Source: Pseudomonadota bacterium
GTDB lineage: Bacteria; Pseudomonadota; Gammaproteobacteria; Burkholderiales; Burkholderiaceae_B
DNA length: 64,000 nt
Assembly (NCBI GenBank): GCA_023423975.1
Contig: JAFAEO010000053.1
Span: 78,163 to 142,162, forward strand
Reading direction: 5' to 3'
Both the position numbers and the translations under genes were made by a program. The first letter of the stretch is position 1; each line of letters begins with the position of its first letter. Below the pieces are notes generated by a model. The model was given only the letters and a program-made list of their open reading frames with translations, did not search any database and was not told the DNA's origin. This document shows, in pieces, positions 53,790 through 61,987 of this stretch.

Positions 53790-54416
53790 TTACGTGTATT
53801 GAATAGTTGGGGGTAGGGCCTGCCTGTTTGCATCACGAGCAACCGTGTACTCCATGATACGTGCCGTTTCCGCTGCTGTTTCTGCATCGAAGAGTTTTTC
53901 AAGCAGGTAAAGTGTGGTGTCGATCCCCAGTGTCACGCCACCACCAGTGATGATTTTACCATTGTCTACGATAGATCCTTCGATCACTTTGGTGCTGCTG
54001 TAGGTTTCTCGCAGGTGTTGTATAGGCGGGTATTCCGGGGCAATCACCTGCCGCTTCGTAGTAGCTAGTTTTCCGTCCAGTAAGCCGCTTGCGGCCAGGA
54101 TCATTGCTCCGGTGCATACGGAAGCGACCACAGAATTTCTGGAGCAGGTTCTTACGAACTGCAGCGTAGCGTCATTCATGGACTGCTCCACCCAGCCGGG
54201 TCCACCTGTAACTATTAACACATCGAGTTCCGGTGCATGCTCGATTCCGTGCTCCGCGTGCACCATTAAGCCGTTCGAAAGCAAAACATTGCCTTTTTTT
54301 GGTGCGATGGTGCAGATATCGATTTCAGGCTTCACTCGCCTGGCCATCGATAGTACACCGAAGGTTGCTAAATCGACTGGCTCGACTCCGTCATAGACAA
54401 AAACACCGAATTTCAT
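53790..54416 (-). CDS. DJ-1/PfpI-family protein, isonitrile hydratase-like
   Basis: This 208-residue protein has the class I glutamine-amidotransferase-like fold of DJ-1/PfpI. The nucleophile elbow with Cys is VVASVCTGAMILAASGLLDG, and the acidic partner lies in FGVFVYDGVEPVDLATFGVL. The pattern with ATTKRQVIAPEYP and TGGGVTLGIDTTLYLLE resembles isonitrile hydratase InhA and related transcription-cofactor domains. The ATG at 54416 follows GAGGAAAAT; a frame start at 54479 adds 21 residues without support. It leads a two-gene unit with the XRE-cupin regulator. It may act on an isonitrile-, amide- or imine-type intermediate. Confidence 0.85.
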   Translation of the reverse strand: MKFGVFVYDGVEPVDLATFGVLSMARRVKPEIDICTIAPKKGNVLLSNGLMVHAEHGIEHAPELDVLIVTGGPGWVEQSMNDATLQFVRTCSRNSVVASVCTGAMILAASGLLDGKLATTKRQVIAPEYPPIQHLRETYSSTKVIEGSIVDNGKIITGGGVTLGIDTTLYLLEKLFDAETAAETARIMEYTVARDANRQALPPTIQYT

Positions 54417-54447
54417 ATTTTCCTCTTCGCTGTAGGTATAAAAATTA

Positions 54448-54486
54448 ATGAAACATTTTACAAATTTGTTTCCTGGCATGAAACAT
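54448..54486. promoter_or_regulatory. Repeated GAAACA sites in the DJ-1/transporter divergent promoter
   Basis: ATGAAACAT occurs at 54448-54456 and again at 54478-54486, exactly 30 bp apart, and an inverted TGTTTC lies between at 54467-54472. The three sites are suitably placed for the XRE-cupin regulator. They lie just upstream of the DJ-1-type gene. Confidence 0.5.
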
Positions 54487-54661
54487 GCTTATGGTAGTAT
54501 AGTCGACAGACGTGTAGTGGTGGTAGGCGATCATTTTCTATGACAAAAAGATCTTTCCAATGAAAGATTGTAGTTTTTGACACCGAAGAATGTTTCCTAC
54601 TAGGATTACATATTCATGTCGGCTCAATTTTTCCCTCAATAGGCTATTCAAGGAAATGGGC

Positions 54662-55975
54662 ATGACATTTAATTCAACGGTAATAGCGGGCAGTCCGCCA
54701 GCTGAAAAAAAGAAGATTTTACCTGTGGTGTATGCAAGCGCGATAGGGACAATAATCGAGTGGTACGACTTTCTAATCTACGGTATGGCAGCAGCACTTG
54801 TATTTAATAAGTTGTTTTTCCCGAACATCGATCCCTTGATGGGAACGCTTGCAGCCCTGGGAAGTTATGGAGTAGGTTTCCTGGCAAGACCAATGGGAGG
54901 GGCAATTTTTGGACACTTCGGTGATCGTATTGGCCGAAAGTCCATTCTCATGATTACTTTGGCAATGATGGGGCTTGGCACGTTTTTAATTGGCCTTCTT
55001 CCTACATACGATCATATTGGAGTTTGGGCACCTATCTTATTGGTAACGTTGAGGATTATTCAGGGCATAGGACTGGGCGGGGAATGGGGCGGTGCTGCGG
55101 TAATGGTACTTGAACACTCGCCGAAGAACCGTCGTGGCTTCTATGGCAGCCTTGTTCAAGTCGGCTTCCCACTAGGATTGGTTATCGCCACACTTGTATT
55201 TTCATTCGTGTCCAACCTGCCTGAAGAAGACCTCATGAGCTGGGGTTGGCGCGTCCCCTTTTTGATTAGCGCCGTGCTCATCGTCGTTGGTGTGTTTATT
55301 CGCAAGAATGTAGAAGAATCTCCCGTATTTGAAGACATGAAAGCACGCAATGAAATTGCGAAGAGCCCAGTAATGGATGTCATACTCAAGCACCCGCGCA
55401 CGTTCTTTGTTGCCATTGGTCTGAAAATTTCAGAGGTTTCCTGGGTATACATGTTGACCGTGTTCATGGTCGTTTATGCAACGAATACGTTGAATCTACC
55501 AGAATCGCTGATTCTGAATGCAATCCTGATCGCCGCGGCGGTCGAAATTGTAACTATACCTTTGTTCGGCTACCTTTCGGACGTGATCGGTCGCCGACCT
55601 CTCTATTTCATCGGTGCATTATTCACAATTGCCTTCGCATTCCCACTATTTTGGTTTATGGATTTGCGCACTGCCGAGGCCATTATTCTCACTATAGTCG
55701 TTGCGATGAGTATGGGTCACGGTCTTATGTTTGCTCCTGAGGCCACTTATTTTCCAGAACTGTTTGGTGCCAACGTTCGCTACAGCGGTGCGTCTTTTGG
55801 CTTTCAGGTCGCAGCGGCAATTGGCGGTGGCCTAAGTCCGATTATCGCGACAGCCCTCGCAGGATATCTGGGGGGTACGGCAGGCGTTTCCATCATGCTT
55901 ATCTTGCTTGCGCTTGTTACCTTGCTTGCTGCCTGCTTTGCTCGTGAAACCAAGAACGATGCTCTTCAAAAGTAA
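54662..55975 (+). CDS. MFS transporter, metabolite:H+ symporter (MHS) family
   Basis: This 437-residue permease has 12 membrane segments and the MHS/ShiA-ProP pattern: IGTIIEWYDFLIYGMAAALV, RPMGGAIFGHFGDRIGRKS and the GEWGGAAVMVLEHSP block. The second half has FGYLSDVIGRRPLYF. Such proteins import small acids or zwitterions with protons. The ATG at 54662 is behind an AAGGAA site. It leads the operon and is separated from RidA by a hairpin terminator. Confidence 0.9.
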   Translation: MTFNSTVIAGSPPAEKKKILPVVYASAIGTIIEWYDFLIYGMAAALVFNKLFFPNIDPLMGTLAALGSYGVGFLARPMGGAIFGHFGDRIGRKSILMITLAMMGLGTFLIGLLPTYDHIGVWAPILLVTLRIIQGIGLGGEWGGAAVMVLEHSPKNRRGFYGSLVQVGFPLGLVIATLVFSFVSNLPEEDLMSWGWRVPFLISAVLIVVGVFIRKNVEESPVFEDMKARNEIAKSPVMDVILKHPRTFFVAIGLKISEVSWVYMLTVFMVVYATNTLNLPESLILNAILIAAAVEIVTIPLFGYLSDVIGRRPLYFIGALFTIAFAFPLFWFMDLRTAEAIILTIVVAMSMGHGLMFAPEATYFPELFGANVRYSGASFGFQVAAAIGGGLSPIIATALAGYLGGTAGVSIMLILLALVTLLAACFARETKNDALQK

Positions 55976-55984
55976 TTTTCCCCT

Positions 55985-56020
55985 GGCTGTGAATTAATTT
56001 GAACCGTTCACAGCCTTTTT
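55985..56020 (+). terminator. Intrinsic terminator between transporter and RidA gene
   Basis: GGCTGTGAA (55985-55993) and TTCACAGCC (56007-56015) form a perfect 9-bp stem followed by five T. It lies 10 bases after the transporter stop. It may make expression of the three genes downstream weaker or separate; partial read-through is likely as there is little room for another promoter. Confidence 0.8.
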
Positions 56021-56041
56021 CATTCACTAAAAGGACTAATC

Positions 56042-56437
56042 ATGACTACCAAAATAACCATCTCAACTCAAGACGCTCCTCCGGCTGTAGGCCCTTACGC
56101 ACAGGGCATAGAGGCGCTTGGATTTGCTTTCTGCTCAGGCCAGCTACCCATTGATCCAAAAACCGGCGAAGTCCCCGACGGTGTTGAGGCGCAAACAAAG
56201 CAGTCCCTGTCAAATGTGGCTGCGGTATTGGCAGCAACTGGAGCGGAAATGGGCGATATCTTAAAGACGACAGTCTTTCTCAAGAACATGAGTGACTTTT
56301 CCGTAATGAATGAAATCTATGCAAGCTTTTTTTCGGATAAGCCGCCAGCCCGCTCGACCATTGAAGTGGCAAGGTTGCCTAAGGACGTGTTGGTTGAAGT
56401 TGAGGCAATTGCGCTGGCAAAGTCTAAAGGAGTCTGA
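56042..56437 (+). CDS. ridA: RidA family enamine/imine deaminase
   Basis: This 131-residue protein hydrolyses reactive enamine or imine intermediates to ketones and ammonia. The family marks are PPAVGPYAQGIEALGFAFCS, SGQLPIDPKTGEVPDG and the active-site Arg in PPARSTIEVARLPKDVLVEV. It follows the transporter terminator by 21 bases and is followed by the MOSC gene after 2 bases. Being within a catabolic-looking operon, it may serve one specific imine rather than general housekeeping. Confidence 0.92.
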   Translation: MTTKITISTQDAPPAVGPYAQGIEALGFAFCSGQLPIDPKTGEVPDGVEAQTKQSLSNVAAVLAATGAEMGDILKTTVFLKNMSDFSVMNEIYASFFSDKPPARSTIEVARLPKDVLVEVEAIALAKSKGV

Positions 56438-56439
56438 AT

Positions 56440-56934
56440 ATGATTAAGTGGTCTGGTGGCAAACTGCTGCATATCCATATCGCTCCATCGGCCTCTTACG
56501 AGATGGAGGAGTTGCAGCAAGCTGAGCTGATAGCCGGGAAGGGTATTGTTGGTGATCGATACTACAACGGAACCGGTACATACTCGCCAAAACCTGATAT
56601 TCGTGAGGTCACACTTTTTGATATTGATGTGCTTGATGCTCTTGCACGTAATGACCCTCCATTGCAACACGCTCCGATTAGTCTGAAGCCAGCGGATCAT
56701 CGTCGCAATTTGACGGTTCAGGGAGTGCCGCTCAATCATCTCGTCGGCAAAAGGTTTCGCATCGGGGACGTCATTTTGCGTGGGGGAAGGCTGAATTTTC
56801 CCTGCAAGTACCTTGAAGAGTTGTTGGGAATGCCACTTTACTTGCCCCTTTATAACCGCTCAGGTTTGAATTGTTCGATTGAACTTGGTGGCATCATTAA
56901 AAGTGGCGCAATGATTGAACCGATAGACGATTGA
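56440..56934 (+). CDS. MOSC-domain protein, candidate Moco enzyme
   Basis: This 164-residue protein is a MOSC domain, the molybdenum-cofactor-binding fold of YiiM, YcbX and mARC, which reduce N-hydroxylated compounds. The conserved GKGIVGDRYYNGTGTYS block near residues 34-48 and the Mo-binding Cys122 in NFPCKYLEELLG with GLNCSIELGGIIKSG are present. YcbX carries its iron-sulfur domain in the same chain; here the reductase follows 12 bases downstream in a separate gene, so the pair may form the electron chain of one enzyme. Confidence 0.85.
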   Translation: MIKWSGGKLLHIHIAPSASYEMEELQQAELIAGKGIVGDRYYNGTGTYSPKPDIREVTLFDIDVLDALARNDPPLQHAPISLKPADHRRNLTVQGVPLNHLVGKRFRIGDVILRGGRLNFPCKYLEELLGMPLYLPLYNRSGLNCSIELGGIIKSGAMIEPIDD

Positions 56935-56946
56935 GACAATATTGAT

Positions 56947-57897
56947 ATGACAGCACGAATTATTATGAAGTTGATAGTGAGTAACATTGTACAAGATACG
57001 CCCACAGTAAAAATATACACACTAAGGCATCCGATTCATCCTGCCTTACCTAAGCAATCTGCGGGTGCACACGTAGATGTACGCCTTCCTGACGGGAAAA
57101 TTCGCCAGTACTCCTTATGCGGGCGTCCTGATGATGAGTCCGAATACCGTATCGCGGTGAGGAGGGAGTCGACGGGACGCGGTGGTTCGTGCTGGATACA
57201 TGATAATGTTGAAATCGGCTCGGTGCTGCATGTCACAGCACCGAGGAATAACTTCCCGTTGGCTGCAGGGGCGAAACGCCATGTTTTCATCGCTGGCGGT
57301 ATTGGTATTACACCATTTTCATCCATGATTTACGCCTCAAAAAAAGCAGGCACACCATTTGTCATTAACTATTGCATAAAATCGATGGAAGATGCACCTT
57401 TGCTGGAACAATTATCACAATATTGCGCAGAGGACGAGCTGCGATTGTGGACTAGCCGTGAGGAGGGGCGGCGACGTTTCGATGTTGCGGACATTGGACC
57501 ACCGATTGAAGGAACACATATCTATTGTTGTGGTCCCAATAACTTGGTCGAAGCGGTAAAAAGCGCTACGAAAAACTGGGCGGAGGATCAGGTGCATTTT
57601 GAAGTCTTCTCTGCGACACTGGATGAAAACTTTAAGCCAGAACCGTTCTTGATCAAAATCGCCTCTACGGGAGAGATCATTCGAGTGGATGCAAACCAGT
57701 CCGCGCTAGAAGCATTACATCAACATGGATTTAATATCGCAACTTCGTGCGGACTCGGAGTTTGCGGTACTTGCGAATGTGGATATTCGGAGGGAACGGT
57801 TATACATCGAGATTCTGTGCTCAATGTGTCGGCCAGGCAAGACAGGATGATGCCTTGCGTGTCACGTGCACGGGTCTCGGTTACCCTCAATTTATAA
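56947..57897 (+). CDS. VanB-type flavin reductase with C-terminal 2Fe-2S domain
   Basis: This 316-residue oxidoreductase has the phthalate-dioxygenase-reductase/VanB layout: flavin domain (about 1-105, IRQYSLCGRPDDESEYRIAV), NAD domain (about 105-225, FIAGGIGITPFSSMIY and IYCCGPNNLVEAV), and a plant-type ferredoxin domain with four cysteines (SCGLGVCGTCECG and the later MPCVSRA). It moves electrons from NAD(P)H to a partner oxidase or reductase. No Rieske oxygenase is beside it, but a MOSC protein is, which suggests that protein as electron acceptor. A second ATG at 56968 is possible as start. Confidence 0.9.
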   Translation: MTARIIMKLIVSNIVQDTPTVKIYTLRHPIHPALPKQSAGAHVDVRLPDGKIRQYSLCGRPDDESEYRIAVRRESTGRGGSCWIHDNVEIGSVLHVTAPRNNFPLAAGAKRHVFIAGGIGITPFSSMIYASKKAGTPFVINYCIKSMEDAPLLEQLSQYCAEDELRLWTSREEGRRRFDVADIGPPIEGTHIYCCGPNNLVEAVKSATKNWAEDQVHFEVFSATLDENFKPEPFLIKIASTGEIIRVDANQSALEALHQHGFNIATSCGLGVCGTCECGYSEGTVIHRDSVLNVSARQDRMMPCVSRARVSVTLNL

Positions 57898-58219
57898 AAA
57901 TCTATGCGGTATGGGACAGCATCACGCGACTATTTTGCTCCTTCTCTTCATTATGTGAATTATCGCGAGTTGTCGCGACCGTCTATTTCTATTATCTGAT
58001 AGTGGAAAACAATATTAATATTGCTGGTCCAATCGATTCAAAGGAGACACTCGAACCGAGGAACCTATCTCTGTCGCGTATTATCTCCCCGCTACTTACT
58101 TTACCTACTTGATGATGGTTAGTAATTAATCGTCAGTACGATAAGAGAGCCATGAATATTTAACTTATTGATGTAGAAGCGGATTGTCGCTGTGACTTCA
58201 TTCTAACAATAGCTTTTTC
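57898..58219. other. 322-bp AT-rich convergent intergenic region
   Basis: It separates the reductase gene from the convergent acyl-CoA ligase. Short open frames have no recognisable motifs. No clear terminator hairpin was found. Confidence 0.5.
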
Positions 58220-59803
58220 TTAAGAACCGTACAATTTGTGACGCATGAGCTTGCCAGAAGCCGTCATTGGCAGTTGCTCTCTGAACTCCACGATGCTTGG
58301 TACTTTATATGCGGACATATTCTCTTTGCTCCATGCAACTATGCTTTCTGATGTGACATCTCTGGCTTGTTCTTTGGGGACGATAACCGCTTTGACAATT
58401 TGGCCTTTTTTCGGATCAGCCAGGCCGACAACACCTACGTGTTCAATATCGGGATGGTTGCGCAGTATTGCTTCTACATCTTCAGGAAATACGCTATAGC
58501 CGGATACTTTGATTAGTTCTTTTTGTCTGCCAAGTAGGCGCAGATATCCATCCTGATCTAGTTGGCCGATATCCCCGGTTTTAACCCACCCATCAATTAG
58601 CGTACTTTGAGTTTTTTCTCGGTCGTTCCAATATCCTGCGAAATTACCTTTGCTGCGTAGACATATTTCTCCCGATGTCCCATACGGTAAATTCTCGCCA
58701 AGGTTGGATCGAATCTCACACTCGACGCCAGGTAACGTTCGGCCGTTGGTTCTCCATCGGATGGCATCAGGTGGCATAACCGAATCAAAGGTATGCGTTT
58801 CGGTCAGACCATAGCCTGCTTCAAATACGGTCCCGTTGCCGGAGAATGCCAGCCATCTGGCTGCCAAGGCCTCGGTGGTGGTTATACCGAAGCTGGTAGC
58901 CGGGCATAACTTCAGGCTGGAAAGGTCGTACTTTCTTGTAGGTGGTAAGTCCATGATGGAGGTCAACATCGGAGCGATACCTTTCCAGAAAGTAGGCTTA
59001 TGACACTCAATGGATTCAAGCGTAGCGAGTGGGTCAAAACGAAAATGAAGTACCAGCGTTCCGCCGAGAAATATTGGAAAATCCATACCACAGAGCATTC
59101 CGGAAATATGGTAAAGAGGCGGAATTACTAGATGAATATCGTCATTAGACAGTTGAAATATAGCAGTGGCTGATGCCGTCTTGTAGATAACTGACTCATA
59201 TGCCAACATGGCTCCTTTAGGACGCCCCGTCGTGCCCGAAGTGTAGACGAGCAGGGCGATGTCGTCCATTTGAACATCAATAGACGGAGGCAGCACCGTT
59301 TCGAAACGGTTAAGCAAGGATAGAAAATCTAGATTTTCGGGATAGGCATTCTCCAAACGAAGGCCCGTTTCGGGCACTTTGTAGGTGGGTGTCGAAGGTA
59401 GGTAGTCTTCGTAGCTCGTAAGAATCAGGTGTTCCACCATCGTATCTTGCAGTGACTCCTGTACAACTGGGTAGAGATTGCCTGCCGCTATAAGCAGTTT
59501 TGCCCCCATATCCTTGAGCTGATAATTGAGCTCATGTTTTTTAAATAGAGGACTGCAAGGGCCCACGATGGCTCCAAGCTTTTGTATGCCGAAGTGAGCA
59601 ATGATATATTGAGGACAATTTTGCATGAACAGGGCAACCCGATCACCCTGCCTGACGCCTTTGGCATATAGCAGCGCAGCACACGCGTCGCTCAGACTAT
59701 CTAATTGCCGGTAGCTGATTGTCGTTCCGTACCAGATTATTGCGGCTTTCTCTGGAGAATGGGCGGCGTGTTGCCGCAATATGTTATGTAGTGGTGCGTT
59801 CAT
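58220..59803 (-). CDS. AMP-forming acyl-CoA ligase
   Basis: This 527-residue enzyme activates a carboxylic acid to its CoA thioester via an acyl-AMP. The P-loop is LLVYTSGTTGRPKGAML, motif A5 is EAGYGLTETHTF, and the hinge and C-terminal catalytic Lys are in LLGRQKELIKVSGYSVFPED and TASGKLMRHKLYGS. The start at 59803 (MNAPLHNIL) follows the Bug gene stop by 10 bases; the longer frame to 59842 overlaps that gene. It is the last gene of the acuR operon. By context it may activate acrylate, propionate or a 3-substituted propionate; the substrate is not shown. Confidence 0.86.
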   Translation of the reverse strand: MNAPLHNILRQHAAHSPEKAAIIWYGTTISYRQLDSLSDACAALLYAKGVRQGDRVALFMQNCPQYIIAHFGIQKLGAIVGPCSPLFKKHELNYQLKDMGAKLLIAAGNLYPVVQESLQDTMVEHLILTSYEDYLPSTPTYKVPETGLRLENAYPENLDFLSLLNRFETVLPPSIDVQMDDIALLVYTSGTTGRPKGAMLAYESVIYKTASATAIFQLSNDDIHLVIPPLYHISGMLCGMDFPIFLGGTLVLHFRFDPLATLESIECHKPTFWKGIAPMLTSIMDLPPTRKYDLSSLKLCPATSFGITTTEALAARWLAFSGNGTVFEAGYGLTETHTFDSVMPPDAIRWRTNGRTLPGVECEIRSNLGENLPYGTSGEICLRSKGNFAGYWNDREKTQSTLIDGWVKTGDIGQLDQDGYLRLLGRQKELIKVSGYSVFPEDVEAILRNHPDIEHVGVVGLADPKKGQIVKAVIVPKEQARDVTSESIVAWSKENMSAYKVPSIVEFREQLPMTASGKLMRHKLYGS

Positions 59804-59813
59804 GGGAAGCCTG

Positions 59814-60794
59814 TTATTGTGTAATAATCGAGCCGTCTTCAATTAATGCGCCCATCTGATCTGATTGCTCTTTGACCCACTTTTTGAATACTGCTGGGGT
59901 ATTGGGAACAATATTGAATCCTTCTGACGTAAGCCGCTCATGTATCGCCGGGCTATTTAATGCGTCAGTCATTGCTGTACGGATTTTTTCCAGTACCGAT
60001 GCTGGCACGCCTTTTGGCGCTACCAATCCAATCCAGGATTCGGCCCGATATCCCGGTAGTGTTTCTTCGACGGTAGGCAAATCGGGAAAGTGAGAGACCC
60101 GTTTGTCACTACCCATGGCCAAGGCATTCATTTGCCCCGACTTGATTCGTTCTATGACTAATGGATAGGTGGTGACAACGAAATCAACTTCACCGCCTAT
60201 AAGGGCAGTGAGCATCGGGCCTCCGCCCTTATAGGGGACATGCAAGGTTGAAATATTTGCTGCTTTTGATAAGGCTAGCGCTGTCAGGTGGTTTGAGCCT
60301 CCAACTCCGGATGAACCATAAGTCACCTTGCCTGGGTTCGATTTGGCGTAATCGATGAACGCTTGCAGGGTTTTGGGTTTGAATTTATTTGAGGTTGCAA
60401 CCACCATAGGGGCTGTGGTCAGTCGTGTAATGTAGTCAAACGACTCGAAAGTATCGAACGACAGATTCTTCTGGATATGTGGATTGACCGCATGAGTATC
60501 GAAAATCATTAAAAGCGTGTATCCGTCAGGTTTTGACCTGGCGGCATCCGCTGTGCCGATTGCACCGCTAGCACCACCTTTATTCTCGATAAATACAGAT
60601 GCTCCCAGTTTTTTTTCAAACTCCGGAACAATAATTCTTGCTACATAGTCTACAGATCCACCGGGCGGGAAGGGGACGATCATACGCACCCCTCGTTCGG
60701 GGTATTTTTCATTTGCAGAGGCGATCGGCATTATTGCCAATTGCACGGAAGCTGCGGTGATAAAAATGGATAATATACGGTTTGCAATTTTCAT
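59814..60794 (-). CDS. Bug-family tripartite tricarboxylate receptor
   Basis: This 326-residue periplasmic receptor has a signal peptide ending near ASANEKYPE, then VRMIVPFPPGGSVDYVA, ENKGGASGAIGTADA and PDGYTLLMIFDTH. An AGGAGACAAAACC ribosome site precedes the ATG. It lies in the acuR operon between the acyl-CoA dehydrogenase and ligase genes, so it should bind the acid that the ligase activates. Confidence 0.93.
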   Translation of the reverse strand: MKIANRILSIFITAASVQLAIMPIASANEKYPERGVRMIVPFPPGGSVDYVARIIVPEFEKKLGASVFIENKGGASGAIGTADAARSKPDGYTLLMIFDTHAVNPHIQKNLSFDTFESFDYITRLTTAPMVVATSNKFKPKTLQAFIDYAKSNPGKVTYGSSGVGGSNHLTALALSKAANISTLHVPYKGGGPMLTALIGGEVDFVVTTYPLVIERIKSGQMNALAMGSDKRVSHFPDLPTVEETLPGYRAESWIGLVAPKGVPASVLEKIRTAMTDALNSPAIHERLTSEGFNIVPNTPAVFKKWVKEQSDQMGALIEDGSIITQ

Positions 60795-60840
60795 GGTTTT
60801 GTCTCCTGACTTGAATTGTTTTTGTATTACATTTAAAAAT

Positions 60841-61986
60841 TCATTTGGATTTCTTTAGTAATTGACTTATACGTTCATTCATCATTTCTGGCGTCCCATC
60901 TGTGTAGCAAAAGGCGCGTGCACAGTTGAGATGTCGTCCCAGCGGGATGTTTGCTATCAGGCCTGCTGCGCCCATCGCCTGCATGCAGGCGCCAATAGAG
61001 TTCAGGGTATGCTCGTTGGAGAATTTTTTCGCCATTGCCGCCTCGTATCTAGCGTCTTGTCCTGCGTCGATCAGTTCTGCAGACCGATATGTCATCAGCC
61101 TCATGGCATATAAGGTTGTAGCGACGTCGGCAAGAGACCACTTTAGCCCTTGAAATTCCAGCAGCTTCCGGCCAAAGGCTTCTCTTTCGTTGCCAAGCTC
61201 AGTTGCCAATGTCAAGGCGCAGTCGATCATGCCGGCGTTCATTGCAGCGACATGAGTCCGGGCCTGATTGACTCCCAGCATGGCAGCCTTGAATCCCTGG
61301 CCTGGCGGATATAGGACGCGTTCCGATGGAATATGACACTGCTTGAGCGTAAAACGTCCAACCCCCATGTGTTCTAAACCGGGCAATTCATATGGGGTAT
61401 TACGGATAAATCCGGAGTCTTGTGCAAATACGATGAAGCACGCTACGCCGGCGGCCCCAGCGGAAGGATCTGTTTGTGCATAGACAAGAAACACGTCGCA
61501 GAACGCCGCATTGGTTATCCAAGCCTTTTTTCCATTCAAAATCCACCCGTCGTTCTTTTGGGTAGCAACAGTCTGCATTGAGCCGAAGTCGCTGCCTGAT
61601 TGGGGTTCGCTCATTGCGGTACAGCCGAAATGATTTCCTAAGAGCATGGACGGTACCCAGGTGTGGGCAATTGATGGTTTAGCCGAACTAGCAATGCGCT
61701 GGATAACGTTATGGTGATTGATCAAGGAAAAGGCAAATGCGGCATCCCATCGGGCTAGCTCCTCGCATACGCGCATTCTTGCTGAAAAAGACGCATTTTC
61801 TCCGCCAAAATCTTTGCTAACCTCAATGCCAGCCAAACCCGACTCGCAAGCGTTCATTAGTATTGCGTGGCTGTCTAGGGCAGTGGGTTTGTGCTGAAGG
61901 TGCTGCTTTGCAAAATCCGCAGCAGATGAGATAATAGCCCGATCGTTATGTGATAACTTAGAGTCGAATTCTGCTGTGAGATTCAT
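60841..61986 (-). CDS. Acyl-CoA dehydrogenase family flavoprotein
   Basis: This 381-residue flavoprotein has the acyl-CoA dehydrogenase fold: FAD/substrate block TAMSEPQSGSDFGSMQTVAT, NGKKAWITNAAFCDVFLVYA, and AFGRKLLEFQGLKWSLADVA. In ordinary dehydrogenases a catalytic Glu sits in the YEGT motif near the C-terminus; here the motif reads CYTDGTPEMM, with Asp363 in that place. The start at 61986 follows GGAAAA; an in-frame TTG at 61998 overlaps the acuI gene. It is the third gene of the operon and by context may act on propionyl-, 3-sulfinopropionyl- or 3-mercaptopropionyl-CoA type substrates. Confidence 0.85.
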   Translation of the reverse strand: MNLTAEFDSKLSHNDRAIISSAADFAKQHLQHKPTALDSHAILMNACESGLAGIEVSKDFGGENASFSARMRVCEELARWDAAFAFSLINHHNVIQRIASSAKPSIAHTWVPSMLLGNHFGCTAMSEPQSGSDFGSMQTVATQKNDGWILNGKKAWITNAAFCDVFLVYAQTDPSAGAAGVACFIVFAQDSGFIRNTPYELPGLEHMGVGRFTLKQCHIPSERVLYPPGQGFKAAMLGVNQARTHVAAMNAGMIDCALTLATELGNEREAFGRKLLEFQGLKWSLADVATTLYAMRLMTYRSAELIDAGQDARYEAAMAKKFSNEHTLNSIGACMQAMGAAGLIANIPLGRHLNCARAFCYTDGTPEMMNERISQLLKKSK

Positions 61987-61987
61987 G

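Noticed and set aside
56947..57897. Reductase partner of a Rieske oxygenase
   Set aside because: No oxygenase alpha subunit is encoded nearby; the MOSC protein is the closer candidate partner.
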